A stretch of 49,291 nt of DNA from NCBI GenBank assembly GCA_000969725.1, contig JXSR01S073351.1; one strand, given 5' to 3'. Under the pieces are notes generated by a model. That model saw only the letters and a program-made list of their open reading frames with translations, ran no database searches and was not told the origin of the DNA. A program made the translations under genes and the position numbers. This DNA comes from Ophiothrix spiculata. Taxonomy: Eukaryota; Echinodermata; Ophiuroidea; Amphilepidida; Ophiotrichidae. Below, one piece after another: positions 1 through 12,239 of the stretch; position 1 is the stretch's first letter, and each line of letters opens with the position of its first letter.

Positions 1-1800
1 AAAAACACCCAAATGTTCAAAATAATTGATGGAAAATGGCTTTGAGGGCAACAATAAGAATATTTCTTCACAAATAAGTGTTTAAGCATGTTTCATATTC
101 ATTATGGAGCCTGCACTGAGATTCAAAATGGCTGCCAAAATACAATGTAATGCATGGTAATGGGTTTAAGTTAGTATGAAACTGTATCAAATACACCCAA
201 TGTTTAAAGTAATTGGCGGAGAATGACTCTGATGGTAACCAGAGAAACTTCCTTCTCAAAAATGGGAGGGAACATGTTTAAAATCCAGTATTGAGCTTCT
301 ACTGGGATCCAAAATGGCCGCAAAAATACGATTTTTATGCACAAAATTGGGTTTAAGTCAGTTTCAAACTGTATCAAATACATCAAATGTTCAATATAAT
401 TGATCAAAAATGGCTTTTAGGGTAGCAATATGAACTGAACATTTCTTCCCATATAATGTTGTTGTCATGTTTAAAATCTATTATGGAGCCTTTACTGTGA
501 TCCAAAATGGCCACCCGAATACAATTGTATGCACATAAAGGATGTAAGGAACTTTGAAATATTATAAATATTTGATTTGAAATGTGCTAACAACCTTGCT
601 TTATAAGTATGTTCCTGTAGTTACCCTTAAAGTTATTTTTGATTGATTATTTGATAGTTTCAAACTAACTTAAACCTATATTTGTGCATAATTTGTATTT
701 TAGCGGCCATTTTGGATCTCAATAAAGGCTCCATACTAACCTGGATATTAGACATGTTCTCTACCTTTTCTGGGAAGGGAGTTCCTCTCATTACGCTCAA
801 AGCCATTCTCCGCCGTTTTTTTTTTAAACACAGTTTGGTGTATGTGATACAGTTCATACTAACTTAAACCCATTACCCTGCATGAAATTGTATTTTGGCG
901 GCCATTTTGAATCTCAGTACAGGCTCCATAATGAATATGAATCATACTTACACACTTATTTGGGAAGAAATATTCTTATTGTCACCCTCAAAGTCATTTT
1001 AACCCATTTTTGTGCATAAGATTGTATTTTGGAGGCCATTTTAGATCTTAGAACAGGCTCTATGTTGAATTTGAAATATGCTAAAACCCTTAATTGGAAG
1101 GAAATGATCTTATTGTTACCCTCAAAGCAATATTTCAATGTTGTGGTGTTTTTGATAGTGTTTTTTGAACTGCCTCCAACCTATTTTTGCACATAAAAGC
1201 ATATTTTGGTGGTCATTTTGGATCTTTATACAAGCTCCATATTTGATTGAAAACATGCTTACATCCTTATTTGGGAAGGAATGCTTGTGTTGTTGTCCAC
1301 AAAGCCATTTTCCATAAATTATTCTAAACATTTGAAACTGTTTGTTTTTGAAACTGTTTTGAAGTGTCTCTAACATGGTTTTTGCACCTAAAAATGTAAT
1401 TTGGTGGCCATTTTGGATCTCTATACAGGCTCCATATTGGACTTATAACATGCTCATATCCTTAATTTGGAATAATTGCTCATGTGGTTAACCATAAAGC
1501 CATCTCCCATCAATTATTGTTAACATTTGGTGTTTTTGATACTTTTTCAAAGTGCCTTTAACTATTTTTTGCACAAAAAACACATTTTGGCAGCAATTTT
1601 GGATCTCAAAGCAGGCACCGTTTTGATTTTGATACAAAATTAAAATAAATTATGGGGTAAATTATCTTGTTTTGACTCTAAATGTTATTTGATTTTTTAA
1701 TAATGATGATATCAGTAATTTTGACAGCTGTTTTGGTCGATTTTAAAGAAAATAAGTTATTTTAAAGGCCATTTTGGCGACCATTTTGAAATCCAACATA
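1..1800. repeat. Decayed ~190-bp repeat array with an internal orientation switch
   Basis: A unit containing 'GGCCATTTTGGATCTC', then 'AGGCTCCATA', a 'TTTGGGAAGGAA' segment and 'CCTCAAAGCCATTTT' recurs at about 187-bp spacing. In 1-560 it reads on the minus strand (AAAATGGC starts near 125, 311 and 503). From about 660 it reads on the plus strand (GGCCATTTT-like starts near 704, 900, 1033, 1211, 1405 and 1590). The switch lies in about 560-660. Copies differ by many substitutions and indels, so the array is old. Short reading frames inside it follow the repeat and look non-coding. I do not recognise the family; it could be satellite-like or the internal repeats of a larger element. Confidence 0.75.
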
Positions 1801-2184
1801 GTTGCCTCATTCAAATGACTTATGGATATATTTATCTGCTTATTAGATTCTTTGAGTATGAAAACAAGGGTATAGACACCAAAATTATGGCTCTATGTTG
1901 AACAGAAACCAAGATATATGCAAAAATAAGTTATACTGGCTGCCATTTTGAACAAAGATTTTGGTCACATGCAAAATATCATTCAGAATGGTCCACCGAA
2001 TAAAATGATACCACTCGTGGAGATTCTGGGGGGGGGGGGGGGGAATGGAGGGCTATCGTAGCCCAAGGACTACAAGGTGTCCAACTTGTTTGCAAGGAGA
2101 GATTTGTTTGTAGGTCTCCTCAGGTAAATTAAACTGTGACAATAAATCACCAAAAACATAAGGGAATAAAGAACCTTTGCATTA
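1801..2184. other. Unassigned spacer with a 16-G run
   Basis: AT-rich sequence between the ~190-bp array and block A. The only notable feature is an uninterrupted run of 16 G at about 2028-2043. No reading frame or repeat was recognised. Confidence 0.6.
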
Positions 2185-3692
2185 ATAAAGTATACCAAAT
2201 AAGCTCTTTTACTCATTGATAAATGTTGGCTAACTTTCAACTCAAACAAAAATCTTGCAGTGAACATGAAATACCCTGCAACGATATTCTAGAAGAACAG
2301 AAGCCTTAAATAACTCAAACAATATAGTATGTTTAGTAGAGTTTTTAAGTGCATATCACCACTACTCATAGTAAAAATATATAAACTGGACACTTGAAAC
2401 AATATTCAGTTGATGACCTCCTTGAATTATTCAACAAACCTTCAACTAGCAAAGTATAAATGCAGCGTGCATAATGCAGATTAATTGTAAGTTACTTCCT
2501 TTTCCCCTGAAGATATTACACAGAAATGAGCAGACGATCAATTCTCTTTCATAACTTAAGGCAGTATCTACTATATCAAACATACATACATACAATATTC
2601 TAGCATGTGAATGGATTAAAGAGAAATTGTATGCTATTAGGATGAATCTGTTAGGCTTTATAAATGCACATACTGCATTTTTACTTTATGGGGCAGACCT
2701 ACTTATACATATATTGGCCAATATCCCCTCGGGTAAAAAGATGTCCTTGTCTGTACTTGTTCTAGTCTGTTGGTATGTAATATGATACTTCACATATTGA
2801 TGGGGTTTATAAACAGCTTGTTAGCAGACATTTATCATTGATAATTAATTTATATAATGTATAATTGATAACACTAAGTAAATGGGCATATAAATTTATT
2901 AGCTTCTTTTAGGGAAATTTTTGGCATCCTTATTTCAAATTAGCCTGATTTTTAAATCTAGATACACTACGTCATTTTTGTAGTCATTTACAGTCAGAGT
3001 TTTTTTTTCATGGTGTTAAATGTTCACCACTATGTTAAATTTTCATTCATTCATTTAAATTTTTTCTGAAGGTGTAAAATTTTTGCCATGGGTATAAATG
3101 TTTTATGAAAACTGTTCATAATGGTGAAATATCATTAGCATCATGGCACATTTTGCAATGATTACTCATCTGTAGTATTTTGATAATTTAAAGTACATCA
3201 CTTTCATTGGTAATCATTGTTTACAAACAATACCATAATTAGCTTGGTCTTATAATTATAATCTGTAATCTTATCTGTGACAGGTACAGTGGATTTTATT
3301 TTGAAGACAAGATTTGCTCACTACTTCATATTTCTCCAATGATAAAACAAATCATTTGGAATGTTTGCCACTATATTAATCTTTTATTATTCTAACTGGA
3401 GTTCTAGCGGATTATTCTGATTAATAATATTGCCTAGAAAATTGAGTTTAATATGTTATCAGTTGTCTGTATTTTACAAATGGTACAAATGTAACCCAAT
3501 ACTTATGTTTTTGCTTGATTTTATTCTTACAAAATATATATTTAAAACATTGATGCTATTGTTTTGAACAAGTATCTATAAATGATTCAATGCAGACAAG
3601 AAAGCAAAAGGGGTAAAAACAACAAACCACTGATGGCAATGTGATGTTTTATGATTTTGGTCACTAACAATTGTCAAAATACACTGCTACCA

Positions 3693-3703
3693 TAATCAAG
3701 ATG
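3693..3703. repeat. Left target-site duplication of the PLE
   Basis: TAATCAAGATG (11 bp) is repeated exactly at 4631-4641. The uninterrupted paralogs near 6,718 and 14,286 carry this site once, as ATAATCAAAATG and ATAACCAAGATG. Confidence 0.85.
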
Positions 3704-3744
3704 TAATTGTATGAATATTTTAACTAATTCACACAAGCAATAAA

Positions 3745-3812
3745 TTGAAAATTCACTTACGTGAGTGAAATTTTCGAGCCTCATCCGAGGAACTCTTCAT
3801 CAGCACTGCTGG
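3745..3812 (-). ncRNA. Hammerhead-ribozyme-like motif in the PLE 3' region
   Basis: Read on the minus strand, CTGATGA (3803-3797) and GAAA (3775-3772) flank a helix II candidate: GAG pairs CTC and CCTC pairs GAGG around a GGAT loop. The strand before CTGATGA ends AGTG (3807-3804) and can pair as helix I with CACT (3767-3764). The AAUU between the core and the cleavage site would form the very short, palindromic helix III. Predicted cleavage is after U at 3768. Minimal type I hammerheads with a tiny helix III are established in PLEs. An alternative hairpin, TTCACT/AGTGAA, overlaps helices I and III. Activity is not demonstrated. Confidence 0.72.
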
Positions 3813-3872
3813 GATGAGCTGGTTGACGTTGGAGCGGGAACTGAGTCACGTGATCGGGAGGTGATCGATAGA

Positions 3873-4630
3873 TCACATGAGTTTCTTGTAAGTCTTGGGT
3901 AAGGCATGTCGTCCGAGGTCCTTGTTCAAGTCCGGTTTAAATGCTGCAATGTACACAGATTCTTTCACACCCCTCTGAAAATGTCTTTGATCCGTGTCCA
4001 GAATTTTAAATTGTTCCTTGTCCACAGTGTGTTTGGAGTCAATATTGTGAACTCTCACAGGGGAACTTTCTCTGGATCTATGTTCACTCACTCTGGTTAT
4101 CAAAGAACGTTCAGTTTCACCGATGTAATGAGCGGGGCAGTCCTGACACTGGTAGTGGTATACAGTGCCTGTTTTGTCCATGGTGCTTTGCTTATCCTTC
4201 GGAGATCCCAACATGCTACGGATAGTGTTCACAGGTTTAGGGTGAACAGTGACACCACTCTTTCTAATTTTGCCGTTGAAGGCTTCAGAAACACCCTGTA
4301 CGTACGGCATTGAAATATGCCTCAGAGACCTAGAGTCCTGTTGTCTTGTCAGGGGCTTGGGATCAAGTTTCTTGCTGGACGGGGTGGACCATGTCCACTG
4401 AGTATAACCACAGATGGATAATGATTTCTTAACATGGTCCAACTCGCTTTCCAGACGTTCATTGTCCGAGGATAGAGTTTTAGCACGGTGAGTTAGAGTC
4501 CGGATAACACCTAATTTATGTTCCAGGGGTTGATGACTTTGGAAATTTAGGTATTGATCCGTGTGTGTACTTTTCCTATACACGCTGAATGAGAGGGTGC
4601 CATCTTCATTGCGTGAGATTAAAGATAATT
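3873..4630 (-). pseudogene. PLE polyprotein C-terminus (RT tail + GIY-YIG endonuclease), truncated
   Basis: An open minus-strand frame of about 250 codons ends at a stop at 3873. The upstream part contains VYRKSTHTDQYLNF and HPLEHKLGVIRTL-type sequence (here 'QPLEHK', 'IRTLTHRA'), the conserved end of PLE reverse transcriptases. A ~100-residue C-terminal domain (about 4,180-3,900) has paired cysteines in 'YQCQDCPAHYIGETERS', the YIGETxR motif of the PLE GIY-YIG nuclease, two downstream histidines (VHNIDSKH), and the closing 'KPDLNKDLGRHALP' pattern. The frame continues upstream to a Met codon at 4730, but those ~33 codons are host flank beyond the TSD, so that start is an artefact. The RT catalytic palm is absent, so it cannot encode an active enzyme. 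The remaining frame has no stops, suggesting a fairly young insertion. Confidence 0.9.
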
Positions 4631-4641
4631 TAATCAAGATG
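4631..4641. repeat. Right target-site duplication of the PLE
   Basis: Exact copy of TAATCAAGATG at 3693-3703. Block A resumes immediately afterwards. Confidence 0.85.
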
Positions 4642-6480
4642 ATTTGGTTTAATGCATTTTTCAGTAATCTTAATTTTTTATTGCCAATTATGGCCTCCTT
4701 TGTCTCCATAGAATATAAAATATCCAACATTAATAATTGACTTTATACCCTACTTATTGACTGTAGGAATATGGGTCAAATTGTTTACCTTCTAATGCCA
4801 AAGTTTCTTGTTTTCACAAATTAGTCTTGTGATTTGCAATATGATACCTACGATATTAATAGATTGGGGATTTGGAAGGGTATTTTATCGAAAAATTACA
4901 ACTGATAAAGAACTGGCTAGTGTATGCATTTTTGTAGAGGTAAGGTAATAATCTTATCTTATGGGTTTATAAAGAAGAGCTGAATTGCAAAATGGCTTAT
5001 GCAACAATTTTTTTCAAAAATGAGATTTTTAGCAGAATATTACAGACCTTAAAATTGGTATTTATAAAAACATCATAGCCTTATGAAGAATTGAAAAAAT
5101 AAATATTACAAAAATTGTTACCAGGTTTTATCTGGTAAACGTCTGTGACATCACCTGCATTACTTTGATATGTAGTGAAATCTTCCTCACAAAGTCAAAA
5201 TGCAGTATCTGTGCACATATAAAGCATAGCAGATACTTCCTATAAACATGTAGTTTCACTTCAATCCATACCCATACTAAAAAGTTGTATGTTTATATGT
5301 TTGATAGAGTACATACTGTAGTTATATATAAAAGCTATTTGATCATCTACTAATTTGTACAGGATTTCTCCAAAGGAAAAGGAAGTATCTTTCAATTGAT
5401 CTGCAACCCACATCCTGCTTTTTTACTTTGATGAGCAGAAATAGTTCCTTGAAAAAAAAAAAGAATAATTTTGCAATAAGTGGGTTGTTTATCCAACTCA
5501 GACATATTTTTGAAAGTCCTACAAATGCACAGTCAATTAATTCTAAATTAAATAACTCAATTTCTCACCAACAAGAAATCCTTTTGATGAACAATTTGGT
5601 ACAAATTGACCTCTTATGATCAACTAATGAAGCATAGGGGGTGCAGTTGCATCTCCGCACCACTTTCATGCCATGTCACAGGCTTAGCAATATGATGCTG
5701 ATCTAGATGTTATTTAGATCTTCAATTCATTTATTTATTTATTAGATATAAGAAAAAAGCTGTTAATTATTTAAGAACATTTTCGTACCAAGATATATAA
5801 ATAAATATCATTATAGTTTATGTACATGTTTCTTGAACCATCAGTGCCATTCCAATAACCTTATTTAGTCATTATGTAAAAGTTATTCAGTTGTAGAAAA
5901 ATAAAAGGTTAACTTTCCTAAAACTAAACTAGATTTTATACTGAACCTTGTTGAAAAGTAGAATCTTATACTGACAAGTAGTTTTGAAGATATTGCAAGT
6001 ACAAATCTAGCAAGTTCAATAATGTTTAAACATTCAAATAGCTAGTAAAGTTGTGCAAATTTATCTCAGACGATTAATCATGTATATAACTTAACAGTTA
6101 AAATAAGCAACTGATTTAGAAGCATTTCCTTTTTTTTCATTTCCAAATCCTGCTACACTGGTACCGAAAAACCCTATCTATTAAAGTACAATCCCTATTA
6201 ACTAAATGGTTTTAAGTCCACATAATTACTTCTGCATATCTTAATTCCCTGTTAAACAGAAATAAAGAGAGTGCTTGATTTCCACTGAGGGTTTGAATCT
6301 ACTAAAATAAACATCCACAAGAAGAGCATTCCCACTCTCTAAATCCCTTCAAAAGCAATTAATCAAAGTGTGCACACAGACCTACTTTGCCTAGTATACC
6401 TTGAAAATGACTATTATTAGACTTTTTATTTGGTTTAAGTATTCAACCAAAAGTTGACAATGTAAAAAAATCCATACATC

Positions 6481-9470
6481 TGGTTTTTACAAATGGTACA
6501 AATGACGAACTGTATCTAGCCCAATACTTATGTTTTTGCTTGATTTTATTCTTACAAAATATATAAACATGGATGTTATTGTTTCAAACAAATATCTATA
6601 AATGATTTAATGCAGACAAGAAAGCACAAGGGATAAAAAAAAAACACTGATGGCAATTCGATGTTTTAAGCTTATAAGATTTTGGTCACTAACAATTGTC
6701 AAAATACACTGCTACCATAATCAAAATGATTGGGTTTAATGCATTTTCAGTAATCTTAATTTTTATTGCCAATTATGGCCTCCTTTGTCTCCATAGAATA
6801 TAAAATATTCAACATTAATAATTGACTTTATACCCTACTTATTGACTGTAGGAATATGGGTCAAATTGTTTACCTTCTAGTGCCAAAGTTTCCTGTTTTA
6901 ACAAATTAGTCTTGTGATTTGCAATATGATACCTACGATATTAATAGATAGGGGACTTGGAAGGGTATTTTAGTGACAAATTACAACTGATAAAGAACTG
7001 GCTAGTGTATGCATTTTTGTAGAGGCAAGGTAATATTTTATCTTATGGGGAAGAAAGAGTTATAACGAAAAGCTGAATTGCAAAATGGCTTATAGAACAA
7101 TTTTTTTTCAAAAATGAGATTTTAGCAGAATATTACAGACCTTAAAATTTGTATCTATAAAGAACATCATAGCCTTATTGAAGAATTGAAAAAATAAAAT
7201 TGTTACCAGTATATGGTAAATGTCTGTGACATCACCTGCATTACTTTGATATTTAGTGAAATCTTCCTCACAAAGTCAAAATGCAGTATGTGTGCACTTT
7301 ACTTCCCATAAACATGTAATTTCACTTCAATCCATATCCAAACTAAAAAGTTGTATGTTTATATGTAGGAAAAGGTAGTAACTTGCAATTGATCTGCAAT
7401 GAACATCTTGCTTTTTTACTTTGCTGGGCAGAAAGTTGTTTATCCAACTCAGACATTTTTGAAAGTCTCACAAATGCACAGTCAACTTATTCTAAATTAA
7501 ATAACTCAATTTCTCACCAACAACCAAATCCTGTTTGATTGAAAATTTGGTACAAATTGACCTCTTACGATCAACTAATGAAACATAGGGGGTACAGCTG
7601 CACCTCCAAACCACTTTCATGCTATGTCACTTTCTTAGCAATATGATGCTGATTTAGATCTTTAATTCATTTCTTTGAATATAAGATAAAATAACAAAAA
7701 AACTGTAATTCATTAAGAACATTTTCCTACCAAGACATATAAATGAATATTATTATATTTTATATATATGTTTCTTGAATCATCATTGCCATTAATATAA
7801 CCCCATTTAGTCATTATGTATGTAAAAGTTATTTAGTTTCAGAAAAAATTAAATGGTTAACTTTCCTTAAATCTAAACTAGATTTTATGCTGAACCTAGT
7901 TGAAAAGTAGAATCTTATACTGAAAGGTGGTTTTGAAGATATTGCGAGCCCGGGGGGGCCACTGCCATTGACCAGTGGATATCATCCGCGACCATGGAGC
8001 TCCAAAAAGCACCCTAAACAAGTATTTTGTGTGGTCTGAAAATGCATCCCTTAACAAGTATGTCATGTCTGATTTGCTACCCTAAACAAGTATTTCCACT
8101 GAATTCTACCCCCTAAATAATCAATTCTCTTATTATCTCTCCATAGTTGATTGATTTTTTAGACCCTATACAAGTATTGTTGTGAAAATATACCCTTTTT
8201 GTCACTTTTGGCCTGATTTTGACACCCTATTCGCGTTACGTAAGTACAGTGCCCATTCATAAAAAACATACCCTTTTACAGTGAATTTTTGGTCGCGCAT
8301 GATATCCACTGAGCAATGGCAGTGGCCCCTGGGATTGCTAGTACAAATCTAGCAAGTTCAATAATGTTTAAACATGCAAATAGCTAGTAAAGTTGTGCAA
8401 ATTAATCTCAAACAATCATGTAAATAACTTGCTATCAGTTAAAATTAGCAACTGATTTAGAAGGGCCTCTCTTTTTTCATTTCCAAATCCTGCTACACTG
8501 ATACAAAAAACCTATCTATTAAAGTACAATCCCTATTAACTAAATTGTTCTAAGTCAACATAATTACTTCTGCATATCTTAATTCCCTGTCAAACAGAAC
8601 TAAAGAGAGTGCTTGATTCCCACTGAGGGTTGGAATCTACTAAAATAAATATCCACAACAAGAGCATTCCCACTCTCCAAATCCCTTCAAAAGCAATTAA
8701 TCAAAGTATCCATGCAGACCTACTTTTCCTAGTATATATACCTTGAAAATGACTATTATAAAACTTGTTATTTGGTTGAAGTATTCAACCAAAATCTGAC
8801 GATGTAAAAAAATAATTGCTGTACTACTTTGTACCAATTCTAAGGTTCATTATATCTTGAAACAAGGGACTTCGTTACACTGAGCAATAATGCAACAGAA
8901 AAAAGGATGATGAAAGTTTTCCTTAACATTCTAAAATTTATATCAATTGTCCCTTAATAAACGTGTTTCATGGGGTAACAGTTACTGGAACTGTGTATTA
9001 ACCAAAACTAGTTACACATAGTGCCAGTGCACATACTGCAAGCTATGTGAAAGCAATAATAGACTGAGTAAATGTTGAAGGCAATTTGACAAAACCATTC
9101 GAAAACAAACAGGAGAAACAGTATAAGCATCCAATTTAATGAAGATCAGCTTCACAGTTCAGATGAACTACTGCTTTATTTGAGTTCTTAATAAATAACT
9201 TTTCTTCAAATATACTCTTGGTGTGTGCTTGGACTTGTGACCTAAGTAAATTTTAATAATTCTCATTATACTAACACTGCTTGTGAAAAGCACAAAAAAC
9301 TACCTAACTAGTCTCATCAGAAAAAAATATTTGAGGGGTTTGAATACACAAGCTTCCTTATCCACTATCAACTACATATAGGGGGATCAGAATCATGTAG
9401 GCCAGTGTGGCTTTGTCTCCACCACTTTTCATCCAGAAAGAAAAATGAATAAAAAAATGTAATTTAATTT
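6481..9470. repeat. Block A, second (tandem) copy
   Basis: Repeats 3,480-6,480 without the PLE, then continues into the block A tail also found at 16,880-17,540 and 36,890-37,530. It lacks the first ~1.3 kb of the block, so it arose by tandem duplication of an internal segment. Several small indels separate it from the first copy. Similarity to the other copies ends near 9,470. Confidence 0.8.
7949..8333. mobile_element. hAT-like MITE (385 bp) with internal CCCTAAACAAGTAT repeats
   Basis: The insert interrupts block A, whose empty site reads GATATTGCGAGTACAAATC near 16,386. It is flanked by 8-bp TSDs, ATTGCGAG (7941-7948) and ATTGCTAG (8334-8341), differing at one base. Inverted ends of about 40 bp begin CCCGGGGGGGCCACTGCC and CCCAGGGGCCACTGCC and extend through CAGTGGATATCAT to GCGACC. 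An 8-bp TSD and CAGGGG-like ends fit hAT. The interior has about five degenerate copies of 'CCCTAAACAAGTAT' at 40-60 bp spacing. No transposase is encoded. Confidence 0.82.
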
Positions 9471-12239
9471 AATGAGTGATATTGTGATTAACAAAAGATA
9501 AAATCATGAAAAGTTAGTACATAGACACAAGGAGGAGATTACAATGTGGGTACATCTGCAAGAGGCACCTTGATTCAAGTTTTGTTTTTATCAATTTTAA
9601 TTTACTGATGTTGGAATTTTCAGCAACGTTTATTTCGTTACCAAATATGCTATGTTACCATGGGTTGGATCAAGCATATTAAATGTTGTCCTTGATCAAT
9701 CGTTTGCAATGTAGATTAGCACTGATCTTTTGTTTCATTTTGGTTAATATCTTACTGTGTTGTGAAAAGGATTAGATTAAAATAAAATAAATTTAAACTC
9801 ACCATCTCAATATTATAGAATCGCAGGTTTTAATGTTCAATTCAGTTAGGGTAGCAAATATTTGAAGTAATAGCAAATGTTCAAGTTTGAATGCTATTAA
9901 AATAGGCACTGGTCATATTGTTGATTTCACAAAGAAATGGGCTAACCTGCATATTTTTTGTATGGGTGAAATAGCATGGGCCTAGTTATTATTAAAAAGT
10001 GATATGTCCAAGTCATACAGAAAATTCTCGGATCATAGCTAGACAATGATTGTTTTACTTTTACAAAATGCATCATGGTTCCTTTTTACAGAAATTTATT
10101 ACTGTTAGACTGTCGCATTGTCTATTATATTTAAAAAGACAATAATTAAACAGGGGTTATTGATTATCGGGTTTTGTTGTAATTTGAAGCGATTAATTCT
10201 GCAGAAAATATTACGTTGTAGGTCTATCATAGACATAAGAGTATGAATATGAACTTGATACAAATTGGGATAGGCCATTGGATACTTCAATAGAAAAGAA
10301 AAATAGCCTACTATATAAATTATGTAGCTTTAGTAAAAGGAAGGTATTTCCTTTATTCTCACCAAACTGTCAATAAAAGGCAAAATAATATGGATCAGAA
10401 AGGAATCCCTGGGGATCCAGGTCTATGTTGTATGAGTGCAATAAACAGCATAATGCCTGGTTACACATATCTTTAATCCAATGAGGGCGTTTATTGAGTG
10501 CTTCTGGTAATTCTCCCTTGACTCTGTCTAGTAATATGTCATACTGCCCTCATGGGCCTGCTGTGCACTCACTGTGCACTCATTGAGTGGTAGTGGTTGG
10601 TTCAACTTTCTTTCCTGTGGTGTGCTCACAGAAGAAGGTCATATTTTTTGTTGCTCTGCATTATAAATTTGTTAATTTGGAAAATAAACTAAATGAAAAA
10701 CCCATCCCACCCATCCCTAATGTTTTGTGTGTTAGTGGATGGTTTATACACTCAATGTTTCAAGTTTATCGACAAAATACATATTGCGTTGCTTTGTGTT
10801 TATCATTGGTGGTATCTTTGTAAAGACTCTCAATTTGGCAGATAATGAAAATGGCGTGTTTGTTTAATTATTTGTTGAGATTGTGCTTGTTCTTTTTAAG
10901 TATTACGTGGCCAGATACATGGCATTTTACAAAAACATTTCCTAAAGTTGCTTGCAGGTAATATGTGGTGGTTATGAGGAAGACTATTAAAATTTTAGCA
11001 GGCTCACTAGTTTGACTTTATTTTATACTGGGAACTCGGTGATGAAATACTTATATTTACAGACCAATGGTAATTTATAACGATTATTCATTTCGTGTAG
11101 TTATTGTTTATTATAACAATTTGACAACGAGGGCAAGGTGATTTCCTTCAAGCAAGATCTATTGATCTTGGTGAATACGTGAGTACAGAGATGAGTACAG
11201 ATATCAATGTCAAGAAATTGATGGTTTTTAACAAGCATGGGTAAGTTGTACAACAATAAAGGCAGGCGCTATGAACTGCATTTAGCTGCGTAGGTTTGTG
11301 ACGATAAAGTAAAAATGTCAGTCAAAGGAGGGGAATTTTGTGTGAGCTGGGAAGTACATGTAAGTAAATGTATGTACCCTTTTCGAAATTGTACAACTAT
11401 TTGATTTACTCATTAGGGAGTGACGAATGTGGATGAGCATGGTAGATGATTATCTAAAGTTAGTTAGTGATTGGGTAAAGAAATAGTTAGAAAAAGTATA
11501 TTCTAGATTGACAGGTGGTTAGATATAGAGGGAATGTTTTCAGTATATTCTAGATCGAGGTTTATAAGTATCCAACTCTCACAGTCAAATAATTTGGGCC
11601 TCGGAATTTGTGTTTTGATTTATCTGTGCATGACTGGTTGATTTCTTTGAATTAAAAGCAAAGAATAAACTGATGCAATTGTAGATTTTTACATGCTTAT
11701 TAGCCGAATAGGGTACATGGTCAAGGAAAAGGTTAAGGTGCTGAAAGAGTTTCATCATACTAGCAGTTTAGTTTAGTCTGTGACAAATTAACATTTTGAG
11801 GTCATGAAAGTTCGTTTGATTTCTCGCCTCCCGATGTTCAAAGGTAAGTTTTTGGGATACATAAAGGAAGCATTATTTCTTATCTGGGTTATATCTTGGA
11901 CTTGTTTTTTTCAATATTCAATTATTGTTCTTAACCCGGACATTATTGTGGTATTGAGAAATTAGGGGTTTATGGGATTTTTAAGAAGGAAAAAAAACAT
12001 GTCTTTCTTAATCTCCTGATGAAGATTAGGAAGTAATAGTATATGATGGGGTAGGCCTATGCTGTGATATGATATAGTTGTGTATGATATGGTATGACAG
12101 TCTATGGTTGGTATAATGGTATGGTATGGTATAATATGATGTAAGATATGGTAAAGTATGATATCATATGGTTTGGATTGGTTAGGGTACTCTATGTGGT
12201 GGATGTTGAATGGTTCAGATATGATATTGAATTGGTATT
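9471..12239. other. Apparently unique AT-rich region, nothing recognised
   Basis: No similarity to other parts of the window and no convincing coding frame; the longest open stretches are under 80 codons and of unremarkable composition. About 12,060-12,180 is a low-complexity GATATGGTATGG-type patch. Unrecognised introns, regulatory DNA or old transposons are possible. Confidence 0.55.

Larger units (their letters stand above)
3704..4630 (-). mobile_element. Penelope-like retroelement, 5'-truncated
   Basis: A 927-bp insertion between exact 11-bp TSDs. On the minus strand it carries the end of the reverse transcriptase, a GIY-YIG endonuclease domain and a ~170-bp 3' non-coding region with a hammerhead-like motif. 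The 5' end is lost: the TSD abuts coding sequence just upstream of the RT C-terminal VYRK motif, as expected for truncated retrotransposition. Linkage of RT and GIY-YIG is diagnostic of endonuclease-bearing PLEs. Uninterrupted paralogous sites (about 6,720 and 14,285) show that it arrived after block A had been copied. Confidence 0.93.
2185..6480. repeat. Block A, first copy (interrupted by a PLE)
   Basis: AT-rich non-coding sequence whose start ('ATACCAAATAAGCTCTTTTA', about 2193) recurs at about 34,730. Its body recurs at 6,481-9,470, 13,090-17,540 and 34,715-37,530. The segment from about 3,480 is tandemly duplicated: 'TACAAATGGTACAAATG' is seen near 3,477 and again near 6,488. The PLE at 3,704-4,630 is an insertion into this copy. 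No convincing coding capacity was seen. It may be the interior of a large non-autonomous element or simply duplicated genomic sequence. Confidence 0.8.

Noticed and set aside
2028..2043. G-quadruplex regulatory element at the 16-G run
   Set aside because: A single homopolymer between repeats with no gene nearby; more likely slippage or an assembly-sensitive tract.
3906..4313. 135-codon plus-strand frame opposite the PLE
   Set aside because: Antisense shadow of the GIY-YIG coding sequence; no motif of its own.
4631..4730. N-terminal extension of the PLE reading frame to a Met at 4730
   Set aside because: This stretch lies outside the TSD and is ordinary block A sequence also found near 6,730-6,820.
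10587..10823. 78-codon plus-strand frame in the unique region as a host gene
   Set aside because: No recognised domain, no supporting exon structure, and a length expected by chance in 2.7 kb of AT-rich DNA.
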